In this document: piece after piece, positions 33,677 through 41,491 of the stretch
Layout: each line of letters opens with the position of its first letter
Numbering within the stretch: the stretch's first letter is position 1
From: UBA1444 sp964521625
Lineage (GTDB): Bacteria > Bacillota > Negativicutes > UBA1444
DNA length: 64,000 nt
Direction: 5' to 3'
Assembly (NCBI GenBank): GCA_964521625.1
Contig: CAZFSM010000006.1
Coordinates: 62,001-126,000 of the forward strand
The notes under the pieces: generated by a model
Told to the model about the DNA's origin: nothing
The model's input: the letters and a program-made list of their open reading frames with translations, nothing else
The model's database searches: none
Made by a program: the position numbers and the translations under genes

Positions 33677-34513
33677 TTAAGATTTGGGTTCGACAACAAT
33701 CCCCTGTACATAGATATCAACATCACTGACTGTCATCCAGGTCATATATTCAACCTGGGTCTTGATACGGTCCTGGGCGGCATGGACAACTTCTGGAATG
33801 TTTACGCCATAACGCACTGTCACATTCAATTTAATTAACAAGCCGCGCTCCGGATTTTCCATGTTCTTAACTGAAATTCGCTTCACTGCCACCAATCCCG
33901 CATCTTTTAGCAGTTCTTCGCGCACAATCATCGCTACGGCCCGTTCGGTAATAATCAACTTGCCGAATACAGAGAAGCGATTGGGGCGTACAACTGATAC
34001 CTCACCAAAATGATAGCGGTGGTGGCGCGGTGATTTGCCAAACAAGCGCATCGGATCAATCATAAAGTTCGGGAAGTGTGGTTGCAATTCGATTTTTGGT
34101 ACCGGTACGATGTGCTTGTTCTGAGTAAGTCGAGTTTCTTTGGCTTTCATCATCGCCGCCGGGGTTGAGACATCCTGAATGCGAATAACTTTTGACACAG
34201 GTGGCAATTGTAGTGCGTGAACAATTCGGTCTACCATGTTGCGGGACGTACCCAAAATCAAAATGCGCGATACATTTAATTGATTTAAGCTGTCGCGAAC
34301 TTGTTGCGCATGATCCTCATCAATAAATATAGCTTTTTTGACCGAGCGAATTTTATTCGTCTCATACTTTGCCGAAGATCCGGCAATAATTTTATTATCT
34401 TTGATCAGGATACCATCATCAATTAATACATCTGCGCCACAATCATGAGCGACTTTTGATGCACGGTGACTTTTCCCAGTACCTGTCGGCCCAATGAAAG
34501 CAATTACTTCCAA
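33677..34513 (-). CDS. P-loop NTPase fused to an Asp23/Gls24 (envelope stress) domain
   Basis: A 278-residue protein. The N-terminal ~130 residues form a small P-loop ATPase: Walker A IGPTGTGKSHRASK (6-19) with DEDHAQQV and ILILGTSRNMVDR further on. The C-terminal half (~165-278) matches the Asp23/Gls24 (DUF322) fold: YHFGEVSVVRPNRFSVFG, IVREELLKDAGLVAVKRISV, LIKLNVTVRYGVNIPEV. Asp23-domain proteins tether to the envelope and respond to alkaline or wall stress. The fusion suggests nucleotide-controlled action. TTG 34513 has GGGAGGG seven bases upstream. Confidence 0.85.
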   Translation of the reverse strand: MEVIAFIGPTGTGKSHRASKVAHDCGADVLIDDGILIKDNKIIAGSSAKYETNKIRSVKKAIFIDEDHAQQVRDSLNQLNVSRILILGTSRNMVDRIVHALQLPPVSKVIRIQDVSTPAAMMKAKETRLTQNKHIVPVPKIELQPHFPNFMIDPMRLFGKSPRHHRYHFGEVSVVRPNRFSVFGKLIITERAVAMIVREELLKDAGLVAVKRISVKNMENPERGLLIKLNVTVRYGVNIPEVVHAAQDRIKTQVEYMTWMTVSDVDIYVQGIVVEPKS

Positions 34514-34589
34514 CTATCTGCCCTCCCGACAGGAAATCCTAACTGAAAAAGAACAGGACCTGAATTATGCCAAGTCCCGCTCCATAGCA

Positions 34590-34850
34590 TTATCTCGGCT
34601 CGACAATCAATCTAATGGCGGTTCTGACTTCCCCATCAATTGTGAGTTCGGTAAAGGCCGGAATAAAAATCAAATCGATTCCTTGCTGTGCGACGAAGCC
34701 TCTGGCAATCGCCACTGCTTTTGCTGCCTGATTCAACGCTCCGGCGCCAATTGCCTGAAGTTCAGCTGAACCCTGTTCACGAACCACGCCGGCTAACGCT
34801 CCCGCCACTGCATTCGGGTTTGATTTTGCGGAAACTTTTAGAATAGCCAT
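34590..34850 (-). CDS. spoVS: Stage V sporulation protein S
   Basis: An 86-residue SpoVS with the usual length and pattern (MAILKVSAKSNPNAVAGALA, GAGALNQAAKAVAIARGFV). SpoVS-type proteins are Alba-like; in Bacillus loss of spoVS affects spore coat and septation. Its presence is the clearest sporulation marker in the window. It lies between the P-loop-Asp23 gene and an unknown gene, downstream of rny on the same strand, an arrangement also seen in Bacillus and Clostridia (ymdA/rny-ymdB-spoVS). AAGGAG precedes ATG 34850 by ten bases. Confidence 0.96.
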   Translation of the reverse strand: MAILKVSAKSNPNAVAGALAGVVREQGSAELQAIGAGALNQAAKAVAIARGFVAQQGIDLIFIPAFTELTIDGEVRTAIRLIVEPR

Positions 34851-34921
34851 TAAAGCAGTTCTCCTTCCTCCGACAAATTCATTACCCTTCTGTTCGTCGG
34901 CGGTGGAAAAAACTCCTGCAT

Positions 34922-35455
34922 TTATTTGCTAAATACCAAAACACGACCGTTTTCCCGCAATGCGGTAAGGTTTTTGGAAGTGCGTTGGAATTTCACATTC
35001 TCCAACATGCTGTCAATAAAGTCATCAGGAAAACTAAATTCGTCAAACATATCTGGCATAAATTCTGACTCATCTAATATAAGCCTGTCTTTAAAGTGTT
35101 CAGACAATAAAGTGATCAGCAGTGTCAATTCGCCGCGTGTTACACTGGATAAGTCGCGGCCGATTGAAAGTAGACAAAACTTTTCATAGGGTTGTTTGGT
35201 TTCAATTTGAAAAACCGTGGGGGTTTGGCCGGTAATATGATGGTAAGCACCCAAAGTATCCAGTGTTTGCTGTTGAAATTTTTCGATTTCCTCAGTAATA
35301 ACGGATTGGGCAAGCATAAAATTCAACCATAAAACTTGTTTTTTTGAATCAATTTTCACGGTTCCGATTTGTGGAAATCTAACCAATATCGAAATTAATA
35401 GACTTACACTGTCAGAAGAGCGTGATTCCGACAGGCTCACTCTAGATGTTTTCAT
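34922..35455 (-). CDS. Conserved-looking protein of unknown function
   Basis: I do not recognise this 177-residue protein. It is soluble and acidic in its C-terminal third (LDESEFMPDMFDEFSFPDDF), with a serine-rich N terminus and a beta-strand/helix mix (TVKIDSKKQVLWLNFMLAQ, ETKQPYEKFCLLSIG). It lies between rny and spoVS, where other Firmicutes carry ymdB; it shows no metallophosphatase motif and is not YmdB. AGAGGCG lies eight bases before ATG 35455. The context suggests a sporulation or RNA-metabolism link, but that is inference. Confidence 0.7.
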   Translation of the reverse strand: MKTSRVSLSESRSSDSVSLLISILVRFPQIGTVKIDSKKQVLWLNFMLAQSVITEEIEKFQQQTLDTLGAYHHITGQTPTVFQIETKQPYEKFCLLSIGRDLSSVTRGELTLLITLLSEHFKDRLILDESEFMPDMFDEFSFPDDFIDSMLENVKFQRTSKNLTALRENGRVLVFSK

Positions 35456-35482
35456 AGTTTATTCGCCTCTTTTCATCAACCC

Positions 35483-35518
35483 AAAAAACCCGGAAACGAC
35501 CCGTGAAAGGTCGTTTCC
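35483..35518 (-). terminator. Rho-independent terminator of rny
   Basis: Read on the minus strand, GGAAACGACC (35509-35518) pairs with GGTCGTTTCC (35492-35501), followed by GGGTTTTTTGG. It lies 41 bases after the rny stop and only 28 bases before the next start, so the downstream gene probably depends on read-through. Confidence 0.85.
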
Positions 35519-35559
35519 AAATCATGTGCTTTATCAGAAAACATAGACCGTTGCAATAA

Positions 35560-37080
35560 TTACTTCGCGTAATCAACCGCGCGGGTTTCGCGGATCACGG
35601 TTACCCGGATTTGACCAGGATAATCCATGTCAGACTCAATTTGTTTAACGATATCTTTTGCCAATCGTATTGATGCTAAATCATCAATTTTATCAGGTTT
35701 AACCATGATGCGTACTTCGCGACCGGCTTGAATGGCATAGGATTTATCCACGCCCTCGAACGAATCAGCTATTGCTTCAAGTTTGGTTAACCGTTTGATG
35801 TAGCTTTCCAGCGTTTCGCGGCGGGCGCCAGGCCTTGCCGCCGAAACTGCATCCGCAGCGGCCACGAGAACCGCCTGGATTGTTTTGGGTTCTTCGTCGC
35901 CATGATGGGCAACAATCGCATTGACGACTTCTGCAGACTCCCGGTACTTCTTGGCAAGATCGCCGCCAATTGTAACATGGGGCCCTTCTACTTCGTGGTC
36001 GATGGCTTTACCAATATCGTGCAATAACCCTGCACGTTTGGCCAACGTCACGTCAACGCCGAGTTCAGCTGCCATAACGCCTGCCAGATGCGACACTTCA
36101 ATCGAATGTTTCAATACATTCTGGCCGTAACTGGTACGATACTTCAAGCGACCCAGCAACCGGATAATTTCGGGATGCAACCCATGAATGCCAGTTTCGA
36201 AAGTTGCCTGTTCACCAGCATCCTTGATGCGTTGTTCCACTTCTTTTTGCGCTTTTTCCACAGTTTCTTCAATGCGCGCCGGATGAATACGGCCGTCACT
36301 GATGAGTTTTTCCAATGCCAATCGGGCCACTTCGCGTCGTACCGGATCAAATCCGGAAATCAGGATTGCTTCCGGTGTGTCATCAATAATAAGATCAATG
36401 CCGGTTAACGCTTCGAGGGTTCGAATGTTTCGTCCTTCACGACCAATAATCCGACCCTTCATTTCATCATTCGGCAGGCTTACAACCGAAACTGTGGTTT
36501 CTGCTGCATGATCGGCTGCACAACGCTGAATTGCCAGCGATACGATTTCTCTCGCCTTTTTATCAGCCTCTTCTTTGGCTTGGTGTTCCAAGTCTTTGAT
36601 TAAAATAGCCATTTCATGACGAGTTTCTTGTTCAACGCTATTAAGCAGAACAGCTTTGGCTTCTTCCTGGGTTAACCCGGCAAGACGTTCCAGCTCTGCC
36701 AGCTGCTTGTCATAGAGTTGATTGACTTGTTCCTGTTTTGCTTCCAGATCATCATCGCGTCGGGCAATGTTCTCTTCTTTGCGTTCCAACGACTCGATTT
36801 TGCGATCCAGATTTTCTTCTTTTTGCTGTAGACGACGCTCCATGCGTTGTACTTCCGAACGCCGTTCTTTTAGTTCGCGTTCCGTTTCAATACGGAATCG
36901 GTGAATTTCTTCCTTGGCTTCAATCAGCGATTCTTTCTTGCGAGCATCCGCATTATGCTGTGCATCATCCAGAATTTTACGGGCGGCTTCTTCCGCAGAA
37001 GCAATCTTCGCTTCAGCCAAGCTTTTTCGAGTCCAGTAACCGGCAGCAATTCCGACCGCGCCGGCAACCAGGGCAATCAT
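35560..37080 (-). CDS. rny: Ribonuclease Y
   Basis: At least 506 residues: N-terminal membrane segment, a long charged coiled coil (~20-180), KH domain (~195-255: GRIIGREGRNIRTLEALTG) and HD hydrolase domain with LLHDIGKAIDHEVEGPH (about 350). It is the membrane-bound endoribonuclease that starts mRNA decay. From ATG 37080 the membrane segment is only ~15 residues (IALVAGAVGIAAGYW). The only strong ribosome site, GAGGAGG (37105-37111 complement), is 24 bases from that ATG but nine bases from an in-frame ATT at 37095. No ATG, GTG or TTG lies between the upstream stop (37119) and 37080. The ATT start would give a full-length helix. Confidence 0.95.
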   Translation of the reverse strand: MIALVAGAVGIAAGYWTRKSLAEAKIASAEEAARKILDDAQHNADARKKESLIEAKEEIHRFRIETERELKERRSEVQRMERRLQQKEENLDRKIESLERKEENIARRDDDLEAKQEQVNQLYDKQLAELERLAGLTQEEAKAVLLNSVEQETRHEMAILIKDLEHQAKEEADKKAREIVSLAIQRCAADHAAETTVSVVSLPNDEMKGRIIGREGRNIRTLEALTGIDLIIDDTPEAILISGFDPVRREVARLALEKLISDGRIHPARIEETVEKAQKEVEQRIKDAGEQATFETGIHGLHPEIIRLLGRLKYRTSYGQNVLKHSIEVSHLAGVMAAELGVDVTLAKRAGLLHDIGKAIDHEVEGPHVTIGGDLAKKYRESAEVVNAIVAHHGDEEPKTIQAVLVAAADAVSAARPGARRETLESYIKRLTKLEAIADSFEGVDKSYAIQAGREVRIMVKPDKIDDLASIRLAKDIVKQIESDMDYPGQIRVTVIRETRAVDYAK

Positions 37081-37141
37081 GACAAGCTCTACAATAGTGG
37101 GCTGCCTCCTCTCAATTATTATAAATCATTGCTAGTAAGGG

Positions 37142-37165
37142 AAAGCCGAGTACTTACTCGGCTTT
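37142..37165 (-). other. Hairpin in the rny leader
   Basis: AAAGCCGAGTA (37142-37152) and TACTCGGCTTT (37155-37165) are perfect inverted copies. It lies between the rny promoter and its start, about 60 bases upstream of the start, with only a short T-run (TTT) after it on the minus strand. It may be a leader attenuator or mRNA stabiliser, or the recX terminator. Confidence 0.55.
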
Positions 37166-37240
37166 TCAAAGTAACCTTGCTATAATCAGGTTGTCTCGTG
37201 TTACAACTTGACAGCTTTCGGTCACACGATTGGCGATTTA

Positions 37241-37269
37241 ATTGTAATTCTTTTTGTGAAAAGTGTCAA
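37241..37269 (-). promoter_or_regulatory. rny promoter (sigma-A type)
   Basis: On the minus strand a perfect -35 TTGACA (37264-37269), 17-base spacer and -10 TACAAT (37241-37246) lie just after the recX stop. Transcripts would carry a leader of about 150 bases before rny. Confidence 0.8.
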
Positions 37270-37286
37270 GGTTAAGAACCGCATCA

Positions 37287-37742
37287 CTACTGATGTTTGA
37301 GGCATTTCTCGGTTAAGCGGCTAAGAACGAGTTGCGAAAAACCTCGATTGCCAAGAAGACGTGCCAGACGGGGGTAATTTTCTTTATCAAAGACAGCCTT
37401 CTGTTTTTCCAGAATCCTTTCCGCGACTGCCCACTCTTCTTCTAGAGGAAAATATTCGCGTACTTCGTTGTTGCTTACAGTCAAACCGATGGCTCGCAAT
37501 TTGCCAACGATGACATGCAACCCGTAATGCTTTTCGCGGACGATTTTTTCAATCGCCTGTGTTTTCAACCGTTCGTCGTTAATATAACCCTCGCCTTTAA
37601 CCCGCTCAAGCGCTGCATCGATTTCATCCGCTGTAAAGCCTTTTTGTCTGAGTTTGGAGCGGAGTTCCCACTCAGAATGATCGCGGCGGGCAAGCAAACG
37701 GACCGCTGTTGCCAGCGGTCCTTCGACGTTTTTTGCTTTCAT
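37287..37742 (-). CDS. recX: RecX, regulator of RecA
   Basis: A 151-residue RecX with the helical repeats of the family: ATAVRLLARRDHSEWELRSK, KGFTADEIDAALERV, GYINDERLKTQAIEKIV. It modulates RecA filament growth. ATG 37742 overlaps the recA stop (ATGA), so it is co-expressed with recA under LexA control and probably at lower level. Confidence 0.93.
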   Translation of the reverse strand: MKAKNVEGPLATAVRLLARRDHSEWELRSKLRQKGFTADEIDAALERVKGEGYINDERLKTQAIEKIVREKHYGLHVIVGKLRAIGLTVSNNEVREYFPLEEEWAVAERILEKQKAVFDKENYPRLARLLGNRGFSQLVLSRLTEKCLKHQ

Positions 37743-38776
37743 TCGCTTTCATCCGTTTCTTCGGCATTTACAGGTAAAACAACGATTTTACCCATGGCGC
37801 TATCACGGATTTTTGCTTCCAGTTCATCAGCTAATTGCGGATTTTTGCGCAAAAATTCCTTAACATTTTCACGACCCTGGCCTAAGCGATTATCTTTATA
37901 GGAATACCAGGCGCCACTTTTATTGAAAAGCTCCATTTCGGTGGCAAGGTCGACGATGCTGCCTTCACGGGAAATCCCTTCGCCGAAAATGATATCAAAT
38001 TCGGCCTGGCGAAATGGCGGCGCCACTTTATTCTTTACTACTTTAACCCGGGTGCGGTTGCCAATGATGACGTTGTCTGCTTTGATACTGTCAATCCGGC
38101 GGACATCCAATCTGACGCTGGCGTAAAACTTCAAAGCACGACCGCCAGTTGTAGTCTCGGGATTACCGAACATTACGCCGACCTTTTCCCGCAACTGATT
38201 GATAAAAATGGCAGTTGTTTTGGATTTGGAGATAATCCCGGTAAGTTTGCGCAATGCCTGCGACATCAGACGTGCATGCAGGCCAACATGGGAATCGCCC
38301 ATATCGCCTTCGATTTCAGCTTTGGGGACCAATGCCGCCACCGAGTCGACGACGATTACGTCAATCGCGCCGCTACGGACAAGTGCATCGGCTATTTCCA
38401 GCGCCTGTTCACCATAATCTGGCTGTGATATCAGCAGGTTATCGATATCAACCCCTAATTTTCTTGCATATAAAGGATCCAGAGCGTGTTCGGCATCAAT
38501 AAAAGCTGCAACACCGCCCGCCCGTTGCGCCTGGGCGATAATTTGCAAAGCGACCGTTGTTTTACCGGATGACTCCGGGCCGAATATTTCGACCACACGT
38601 CCGCGGGGAACTCCGCCAATTCCCAGAGCGATGTCCAGACCGAGCGAACCGGTGGGGATAAACTCAACATTCATCCGTGAAGCCGCTTCACCCAGTTTCC
38701 AGATCGATCCCTTGCCGAAATCTTTTTCGATCTGATGCAGCGCGCTGTCCAGGGCTTTGGTTTTTTCTTTGTCCAT
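37739..38776 (-). CDS. recA: Recombinase A
   Basis: A 345-residue RecA with Walker A GPESSGKTT (66-74), VIVVDSVAALVPKAEIEGDMG, and NQLREKVGVMFGNPETTTGG. It forms the strand-exchange filament and triggers LexA self-cleavage. ATG 38776 is taken because GGAGGC lies six bases upstream; the longer frame starting at 38803 has no site. A LexA-controlled promoter precedes it. Confidence 0.98.
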   Translation of the reverse strand: MDKEKTKALDSALHQIEKDFGKGSIWKLGEAASRMNVEFIPTGSLGLDIALGIGGVPRGRVVEIFGPESSGKTTVALQIIAQAQRAGGVAAFIDAEHALDPLYARKLGVDIDNLLISQPDYGEQALEIADALVRSGAIDVIVVDSVAALVPKAEIEGDMGDSHVGLHARLMSQALRKLTGIISKSKTTAIFINQLREKVGVMFGNPETTTGGRALKFYASVRLDVRRIDSIKADNVIIGNRTRVKVVKNKVAPPFRQAEFDIIFGEGISREGSIVDLATEMELFNKSGAWYSYKDNRLGQGRENVKEFLRKNPQLADELEAKIRDSAMGKIVVLPVNAEETDESE

Positions 38777-38819
38777 GAGATGGCCTCCTCTTTTGAGTGA
38801 CACTTAATAGCTCAATGCC

Positions 38820-38848
38820 ATTATACAAACATATGTTCTTATAGTCAA
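38820..38848 (-). promoter_or_regulatory. recA: recA promoter with LexA box in the spacer
   Basis: On the minus strand TTGACT (38843-38848), 17-base spacer, TATAAT (38820-38825). The LexA-type box AGAACATATGTTTG (38826-38839) fills the spacer and abuts the -10 hexamer. The layout matches the YneA-like promoter near 18.9 kb. Confidence 0.88.
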
Positions 38849-38861
38849 TGGAATTAATAAA

Positions 38862-40106
38862 TTAATTTATTTTTTGCAGATAGCGGCGCAGCAAATCGAG
38901 GGTTGCATTTACCGTGCGGGTTTTGATTGCCGTGCGTTGGCCGGTATAGCGTTCTTCTTCAACTACTACTCCCTGCGGACCGGCCACTGCAATGTAGACC
39001 AGGCCGACCGGTTTATCCGGCGAGCCGCCGCCCGGACCGGCAATCCCGGTCACCCCGACGCCGAGATCCGTACCAAACCGGTAACGGATTCCCTCAGCCA
39101 TCGCGCAGGCGGTTTCACGGCTTACAGCGCCGTGGGTGTGTAACAGCGTAGCATCAACGCCGACCTGGTCGGTTTTCACCCGGTTGCTGTAGGCAACAAT
39201 GGAACCGGTCAGATAGGCTGAACTTCCTGGTACATCGGTCAGTTTTGCCGACACCGCGCCGCCAGTGCAAGACTCTGCCAGGGCCAGGCTGAAATTGCGT
39301 TTGTTGAGCTCTTCGCCGACAACCTGTTCCAGCGACTGATCATCTGTACCGAAAATATACTCATTGATATGCTCGCGCAGCGAACCTTCCAATTCATCAA
39401 TCAAAGAACGGGCGCCAAATTCTGAGTCAGCTTTGGCCGTAAGCCGGACATGAATTTCGCCGCTTCGGGCCAATAATGCGATGGTGGGGTTTTTTTGCGC
39501 CAGGATAAATTGACGAATCCGCTCATCCAAGCTCGACTCACCGATACCAAAGGTCCGCAGCACTTTGGAAATGATCACGCCCTGACCGCCAAACCGCTTG
39601 GCAAAATAGGGCAAAATCGAAGTCTCGAACATGTGTTCCAGCTCCATCGGCGGGCCAGGCAAATGAATGATCGTTTTTTCGCCATTTTCAATAATGACGC
39701 CAGGCGCTGTGCCGCGATGGTTCGTGACAACAATCGCCCCTTCCGGCATCATGGCCTGTCTTAAATTGTTGTTTGTCATGGTCAGTTGCCTGCGCTGAAA
39801 AAAACTGCGAATGTGTTCGACGCTGGCTTCGTGTAGCTGCAGTTTCAGCCCCAGTAGTTCGGCTGATACTTCTTTGGTGATATCTCCCTGCGTCGGACCC
39901 AGTCCGCCACTGGTAATCACGATGTCGGCCCGTTCCAGTGCAATGGCAAGAACACTTGCCATGCGAATGCGGTTGTCGCCAACCGTCGTCTGATAGACGG
40001 CGTCATAGCCCAGTTCATTCAGTTTGCGCGCCAGATAGGTCGCATTCGTGTTCACGATCTGTCCCAGCAGCAATTCCGTGCCGGTACTGACGATTTCTAC
40101 GATCAT
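38862..40106 (-). CDS. cinA: CinA-family protein (MoCF-like domain plus nicotinamide-nucleotide amidase)
   Basis: A 414-residue two-domain CinA: N-terminal MoCF/COG1058 domain (~1-170: VSTGTELLLGQIVNTNATYLA, TSGGLGPTQGDIT) and C-terminal amidase domain (~250-410: LALAESCTGGAVSAKLTDVPG, GVTGIAGPGGGSPDKPVG). The first domain can hydrolyse ADP-ribose, the second NMN; roles in NAD recycling and competence are described. It lies between rimO and recA, its usual place in Firmicutes. The recA promoter begins directly after its stop. Confidence 0.95.
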   Translation of the reverse strand: MIVEIVSTGTELLLGQIVNTNATYLARKLNELGYDAVYQTTVGDNRIRMASVLAIALERADIVITSGGLGPTQGDITKEVSAELLGLKLQLHEASVEHIRSFFQRRQLTMTNNNLRQAMMPEGAIVVTNHRGTAPGVIIENGEKTIIHLPGPPMELEHMFETSILPYFAKRFGGQGVIISKVLRTFGIGESSLDERIRQFILAQKNPTIALLARSGEIHVRLTAKADSEFGARSLIDELEGSLREHINEYIFGTDDQSLEQVVGEELNKRNFSLALAESCTGGAVSAKLTDVPGSSAYLTGSIVAYSNRVKTDQVGVDATLLHTHGAVSRETACAMAEGIRYRFGTDLGVGVTGIAGPGGGSPDKPVGLVYIAVAGPQGVVVEEERYTGQRTAIKTRTVNATLDLLRRYLQKIN

Positions 40107-40133
40107 AATCCGTTCCAGTCCTTTCTCCCCAGC

Positions 40134-41462
40134 TTACTCGACAACCTCCGCCATCCTGTCATAGCAGAAGCCCTGTGTGATACGAACGCTGACAAACTGC
40201 CCTACGGCAATTGCCGCCGCATTTTCGATATAAACCGTACCGTCAATATCCGGCGCTTCCCGGCCGGTACGGCCATGACCCAGCGAAGGATCTTCTGCGT
40301 CGTGGTCTTCCAGCAACGCCTGATATACACTGCCTTCGGCCTTTTTGTTGATTTCTTCTGAAATGGCGGCTTGCACGGCCATCAGATCATCATAGCGTTC
40401 CGCTTTTACCTCTTCGTCCACCTGGTCGGCAAAATCGGCGGCGGCAGTCCCCTCTTCGGCTGAATAAACAAATACCCCGACGTGATCCAGGCGTTTCTGT
40501 TCAACAAACGCACGCAGTTCCTGATAGTGCTCTTCAGTTTCACCCGGCAGGCCGACAATAAAGGTGGTTCTGATGGCGACATCCGGCATGGCAGATCGCA
40601 AACTGGCGATCAGTTTTTCGATATCCCGGCGACGGTCCGGCCGCCGCATTGCATGCAGCAAGTCGTCATGCACATGTTGCAGGGGAATATCGACATATTT
40701 GCATATTTTGGACTCCGTAGCGATCAACTGGATTAATTCAGTTGAAAAGTTTTTGGGGTAACTGTATAAAATCCGCAGCCAAAACTGGCCGTCGATGGAA
40801 CACAATTCTTTTAGCAGCTCAACCAGTTTGGGTTTGCCGTATAAATCAATCCCGTAACTCGTCGTATCCTGGGCAACCAGATTGATTTCCCGGACCCCTT
40901 CTGCGACTAGTTGCATCACTTCCTGACGCACGGACTCGATGCTGCGGCTGATAAGCGGGCCGCGGATATGGGGAATCGCACAGAAAGAACAGCTGTGGTT
41001 GCAGCCCTCGGCGATTTTGACATAGGCCAGATAGTCAGGGGTTGAGCGAATCCGCGGCATTGCTGAATCCGGTAAAATCGCATTGCCTTCGGTGAAAACT
41101 GTCCGCATGCCTTGCAAGGCTGCCTGAATTGCTTCCGGCAGGCGGTCCCAGGCTCCGGTACCAACGATAGCATCAACCTCCGGTAGATCGTTCATCAGGT
41201 CGCCGCTATAACGTTGACCGAGGCAACCCGCCAGAATCAATACACGGCAGTCGCCGGACTTTTTGTATTCAGCCAGTCGCAACAAAGCTTCAATTGACTC
41301 TTTTTTGGCTGACTCAATAAAGCCGCAGGAATTTACAATTAAAACTTCCGCCTGGTCCAGTTCATCGGTTGCGACAAAGCCGGCCGCCCGCAATGCGCCA
41401 AGCATCAGTTCGGAATCCACCAGATTTTTCGAACAGCCCAGGCTGACTAACCCTATTTTCAC
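40134..41462 (-). CDS. rimO: Ribosomal protein S12 methylthiotransferase
   Basis: A 442-residue radical-SAM methylthiotransferase related to MiaB: LGCSKNLVDSELMLG and NSCGFIESAKKESIE (auxiliary-cluster cysteines), the SAM motif CNHSCSFCAIPHIRG and a C-terminal TRAM domain. It methylthiolates Asp of ribosomal protein S12. GTG 41462 has AAGGAGCG six bases upstream. Two methylthiotransferases, MiaB and RimO, thus lie within 8 kb. Confidence 0.96.
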   Translation of the reverse strand: MKIGLVSLGCSKNLVDSELMLGALRAAGFVATDELDQAEVLIVNSCGFIESAKKESIEALLRLAEYKKSGDCRVLILAGCLGQRYSGDLMNDLPEVDAIVGTGAWDRLPEAIQAALQGMRTVFTEGNAILPDSAMPRIRSTPDYLAYVKIAEGCNHSCSFCAIPHIRGPLISRSIESVRQEVMQLVAEGVREINLVAQDTTSYGIDLYGKPKLVELLKELCSIDGQFWLRILYSYPKNFSTELIQLIATESKICKYVDIPLQHVHDDLLHAMRRPDRRRDIEKLIASLRSAMPDVAIRTTFIVGLPGETEEHYQELRAFVEQKRLDHVGVFVYSAEEGTAAADFADQVDEEVKAERYDDLMAVQAAISEEINKKAEGSVYQALLEDHDAEDPSLGHGRTGREAPDIDGTVYIENAAAIAVGQFVSVRITQGFCYDRMAEVVE

Positions 41463-41491
41463 AGATGACGCTCCTTTAATTTGTCTATTTG

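Noticed and set aside
34922..35455. YmdB-type phosphodiesterase between rny and spoVS
   Set aside because: The position fits, but the protein is 177 residues and lacks metallophosphatase motifs such as GDxxG and the NHE/GHxH signatures.
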